Below, piece after piece: positions 6,037 through 7,260 of a DNA stretch of 7,260 nt. How positions within the stretch are numbered: the stretch's first letter is position 1; each line of letters begins with the position of its first letter. Source of the stretch: Archangiaceae bacterium (GTDB lineage Bacteria > Myxococcota > Myxococcia > Myxococcales > Myxococcaceae). The translations under genes were made by a program, and so were the position numbers. The notes below the pieces were generated by a model. The model was given only the letters and a program-made list of their open reading frames with translations. It did not search any database and had not been told where the DNA came from. Location of the stretch: positions 1-7,260 of the forward strand of contig JAHFDQ010000323.1 of NCBI GenBank assembly GCA_023248915.1, in the 5' to 3' direction.

Positions 6037-6250
6037 CAGCACCGGCCCGGCAATCTCCAGGGGTTGCCGGGCTTCTTCATGTCCTACATGCCCACTGTGC
6101 CGCTCCGACGTCTGGGGCGCCGCCTGCGCCTCGCCCGGAGTCGGTTGGTCGAGCACCTGGACCGCGCGCTCCTTCACCTCGGGCGACAGGTGCGCGTACC
6201 GCATCGTCATCTCAATCGAGGCGTGGCCCACGCGCATCGCCCCGTTTGCT
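5974..6250 (-). pseudogene. Tyrosine recombinase (integrase) C-terminal remnant overlapping ssrA
   Basis: The minus frame reads GHASIEMTMRYAHLSPEV (about 6228-6175), the C-terminal box of tyrosine recombinases, with the box-III His (codon 6225-6223) and the nucleophilic Tyr (codon 6198-6196). Continuing, it gives a plausible C-terminal helix (KERAVQVLD) and then reads through the ssrA terminator and into the tmRNA 3' end until a stop at 5974. Upstream of about 6235 no HTFAS/HxxR box, catalytic Lys or first Arg can be found in any minus frame, so only a fragment survives. Integrases next to tRNA/tmRNA 3' ends mark the attachment site their element used. The stretch below about 6130 is not integrase-specific and resembles the antisense open frame often seen across tRNA-like DNA. 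Confidence 0.75.
6045..6078 (+). terminator. ssrA intrinsic terminator
   Basis: GCCCGGCAA (6045-6053) and TTGCCGGGC (6064-6072) form a perfect 9-bp stem with a 10-nt loop, followed by TTCTTC. It begins 9 nt after the mature tmRNA 3' end. The U-tract is interrupted by C, as is common in high-GC genomes. Confidence 0.8.
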
Positions 6251-6289
6251 CGACTGAGGTGGATCCCGAGCCGCACACGAGAGGGACAC

Positions 6290-6318
6290 TTGCACCCGAC
6301 TCGCAGTGTGCGTAGCAT
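6290..6318 (+). promoter_or_regulatory. Candidate promoter of the Xre antitoxin gene
   Basis: TTGCAC (6290-6295) and TAGCAT (6313-6318) are spaced 17 nt. The -10 matches 4 of 6 bases and the -35 matches 3. Transcription would start near 6325, just ahead of the GAGGT ribosome site, leaving a short leader of about 16 nt. Confidence 0.4.
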
Positions 6319-6334
6319 AAAGGTTACGGTGAGG

Positions 6335-6344
6335 TCATCGATGA
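6335..6344. repeat. Palindrome across the antitoxin start codon
   Basis: TCATCGATGA is a perfect 10-bp palindrome that includes the ATG at 6341. It could be an operator half of a self-repressed antitoxin gene or simply a chance palindrome. The arms do not extend. Confidence 0.3.
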
Positions 6345-6703
6345 GGACCAAGACTAGCTTCGACCGCTTCTTCGACAAGCAGATGAAGGACCGCAAGTTC
6401 GCGGCCGCTTACCGCAAGGCTCGCGCGGAGGTCGACGCCACCGACAAGCTCATTCGTGCTCTCGATGCAGTCCGCGTTCTGGGCGGCATCAGCAAGGCAG
6501 ACCTTGCTCGGAAGATCGAGGCCAAGCCCGAGATACTCCGCCGTCTCTTCACGGCTGAGCAGCCGAATCCGACCCTGAACACGGTAATCAGGCTGGCCAC
6601 CGCGCTCGGATACCACCTCAAGCTTGTGCCCAATGACGGCCACCGCGCTGGCAGCAGGGCGGTGCCCCGCGTTGCGGCTGCGCACCACGTACGTCAACGG
6701 TGA
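6341..6703 (+). CDS. Xre/HigA-like helix-turn-helix antitoxin
   Basis: 120 residues. An N-terminal helical region (SFDRFFDKQMKDRKFAAAYR) is followed by a Cro/Xre-type helix-turn-helix at residues ~47-85 (GISKADLARKIEAKPEILRR, then PTLNTVIRLATALGYHLKLV), the layout of HigA-like antitoxins that bind a RelE/HigB toxin and repress their own promoter. The ATG at 6341 is preferred because GAGGT lies 5 nt upstream; an in-frame ATG at 6290 would overlap the promoter. The last ~20 residues (GHRAGSRAVP to VRQR) are basic, low-complexity and lack family resemblance, so the natural end may have been altered. The stop is 4 bp from the stop of the opposing toxin gene, an unusual tail-to-tail placement. Base composition looks less GC-rich than the M16 genes, fitting acquired DNA. 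Confidence 0.8.
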   Translation: MRTKTSFDRFFDKQMKDRKFAAAYRKARAEVDATDKLIRALDAVRVLGGISKADLARKIEAKPEILRRLFTAEQPNPTLNTVIRLATALGYHLKLVPNDGHRAGSRAVPRVAAAHHVRQR

Positions 6704-6707
6704 GGCT

Positions 6708-6947
6708 CTATTTGGCGACGCTTCTGGGATTCCGAGCCAGGTACTCGTTGCCAAGCTTGCGCACGGCCTCGTAGTCCGCCTTCGCGAACGTTGTCCGGAA
6801 CGCCTTCTCCATTCCCGTGATGAGGACCAGACTTGGCCCGCCAAGCCCGTTGCCGTGCCCGTCACGTTCGAGCAGGCAAAACAGGCGGTAGTGACGACGC
6901 TTAGGTCCATCGACGCGGATCTCGTAGAAACCCGCGGTCGGCGTCAT
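6708..6947 (-). CDS. RelE/HigB-like toxin, short and convergent with the antitoxin
   Basis: 79 residues. FYEIRVDGPKRRHYRLFCLL followed by LVLITGMEKAFRTT and a C-terminal helix (ADYEAVRKLGNEYL) matches the beta-sheet core and last helix of RelE/ParE/HigB-type toxins (Gp49-like), which cleave mRNA at the ribosome. Family members usually carry 25-40 further residues of helical hairpin before the YE-R strand. Here an in-frame TGA immediately precedes the ATG at 6947, and no minus frame upstream encodes such helices, so the N-terminus is missing or the protein is a short variant. GAGG lies 6 nt before the ATG, so translation from there is believable. The likely partner is the Xre antitoxin on the opposite strand, 4 bp away tail to tail; such pairs normally share one operon. 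Activity cannot be judged from the sequence. Confidence 0.65.
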   Translation of the reverse strand: MTPTAGFYEIRVDGPKRRHYRLFCLLERDGHGNGLGGPSLVLITGMEKAFRTTFAKADYEAVRKLGNEYLARNPRSVAK

Positions 6948-7074
6948 TCACCGCCTCGACGGCGCCGACTTCTTCGTGCACGACGCCCGCGCTGTCTTCG
7001 GCGAGCTGCTGCTCGACGAAGGCCAGGTGGACGGGTTCCTGGCCGACGAGCGGGCCCGCGGTTGGGTTCAGTAG
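6928..7074 (+). pseudogene. Unidentified C-terminal coding fragment
   Basis: The frame after a TAG at 6925 stays open to TAG 7072-7074 and reads, in part, HRLDGADFFVHDARAVFGEL and DGFLADERARGWVQ. From codon 6943 on, roughly 88% of codons end in G or C, and the residue mix is protein-like. The opposite strand gives the Val/Glu/Ala/Gly-rich text typical of antisense shadows, so plus is the likelier coding strand. No ATG or GTG start sits at a sensible place, and the reading begins right where the toxin gene starts, suggesting the 5' part was lost in a rearrangement. I do not recognise the family. The end overlaps the stop of the PIN gene on the other strand by 7 bp. Confidence 0.35.
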
Positions 7075-7260
7075 AGCGTCGTGGCGAGCCGAGAGGACCG
7101 AAGTTGGGCGATCAGCTCGTGGTCGGTGGTGTGCAGGCGGGCTCCCAGCTCTAGCGCCGTCGCCGCGGCGAAGCCGTCGGCGAGAGACGTTGGCAGGCGC
7201 GCCACCCTGCGCACGACCGCTTCGTCGGACACATGGAACTCCACCCCGTGACCGCGGAGC
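7068..7260 (-). CDS. PIN-domain toxin, C-terminal 63 residues (runs off right edge)
   Basis: The minus frame ends in TGA at 7068-7070 and is open to the window edge. It reads RLPTSLADGFAAATALELGA followed by RLHTTDHELIAQL, the C-terminal half of a PIN domain: the Asp in LADGF is the third acidic position and the Asp in TTDHEL the fourth. The N-terminal Asp and the central Glu lie outside the window. The expected role is a VapC-like ribonuclease toxin whose antitoxin would be upstream, to the right. It is a different protein from the PIN toxin at 1832-2254. Confidence 0.75.
   Translation of the reverse strand, partial: LRGHGVEFHVSDEAVVRRVARLPTSLADGFAAATALELGARLHTTDHELIAQLRSSRLATTLY

Noticed and set aside
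5799..6080. Open frame antisense to ssrA
   Set aside because: It lies almost wholly inside the tmRNA, where sequence is fixed by RNA structure. Its text (NRTLVRKPSTLRL and the like) is the familiar artefact of translating tRNA-like DNA.
6335..6910. 191-codon minus-strand frame across the antitoxin
   Set aside because: Antisense shadow of the Xre antitoxin, with no domain and no plausible start signal.
6624..7154. 176-codon plus-strand frame across the toxin gene
   Set aside because: It is antisense to the RelE/HigB-like toxin and becomes Arg-rich shadow text; its start lies inside the antitoxin gene in another frame.
6037..7260. Direct repeat of the ssrA 3' end (second attachment site)
   Set aside because: I looked for another copy of the GGTTCGATTCCCTCC region and found none in the window; it may lie further right or be lost.

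Overview
The window looks like a high-GC chromosome segment from a myxobacterium. The evidence is a very GC-rich third codon position, an outer-membrane OmpA-type protein with thrombospondin type-3 repeats, a periplasmic M16 peptidase pair, and a one-piece tmRNA whose encoded tag reads ANDNVELALAA. The genus cannot be fixed from the sequence alone. Two housekeeping blocks (envelope protein plus peptidases, and ssrA) are interrupted or flanked by small accessory modules, mostly toxin-antitoxin genes.

Layout, left to right. (1) 1-1363, minus: N-terminal 454 residues of an OmpA-family outer-membrane protein, running off the left edge, with a candidate promoter near 1397-1425. (2) 1523-2547, minus: an accessory cluster with a Phd/YefM-type antitoxin, an overlapping PIN-domain (VapC-like) ribonuclease toxin, and an orphan ribbon-helix-helix (CopG-type) antitoxin-like gene. 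The Phd gene has a palindromic operator whose loop holds the -35 box, and an extended -10 placed so that transcription should begin at the start codon. (3) 2608-5594, minus: two M16 peptidase genes overlapping by GTGA. The upstream one keeps the zinc site (HYFEH plus Glu157) and lacks the R/Y substrate motif. The downstream one has lost the zinc site and keeps the R/Y motif, so they look like an obligate heterodimer. (4) 5674-6036, plus: ssrA (tmRNA), followed by a strong hairpin terminator at 6045-6078. (5) 6079-7260: accessory DNA. A C-terminal remnant of a tyrosine recombinase lies antisense to, and reads into, the 3' end of ssrA, the classic scar of an element that integrated there. Next come a HigA-like Xre antitoxin (plus) and a short RelE/HigB-like toxin (minus) placed tail to tail with 4 bp between stop codons, then an unidentified coding-like fragment, and the C-terminus of a second PIN toxin running off the right edge.

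How the parts relate. The M16 pair would work in the periplasm, and the OmpA protein in the outer membrane. The tmRNA rescues stalled ribosomes, which is the state that ribosome-dependent or RNA-cleaving toxins such as RelE/HigB and PIN proteins create; whether that link matters here is inference. The main points for a second look are the convergent antitoxin/toxin pair, the leaderless operator-promoter design of the phd gene (with a similar arrangement at the RHH gene), and the integrase scar in ssrA. Nothing in the window is a large multi-gene defence or biosynthetic system.
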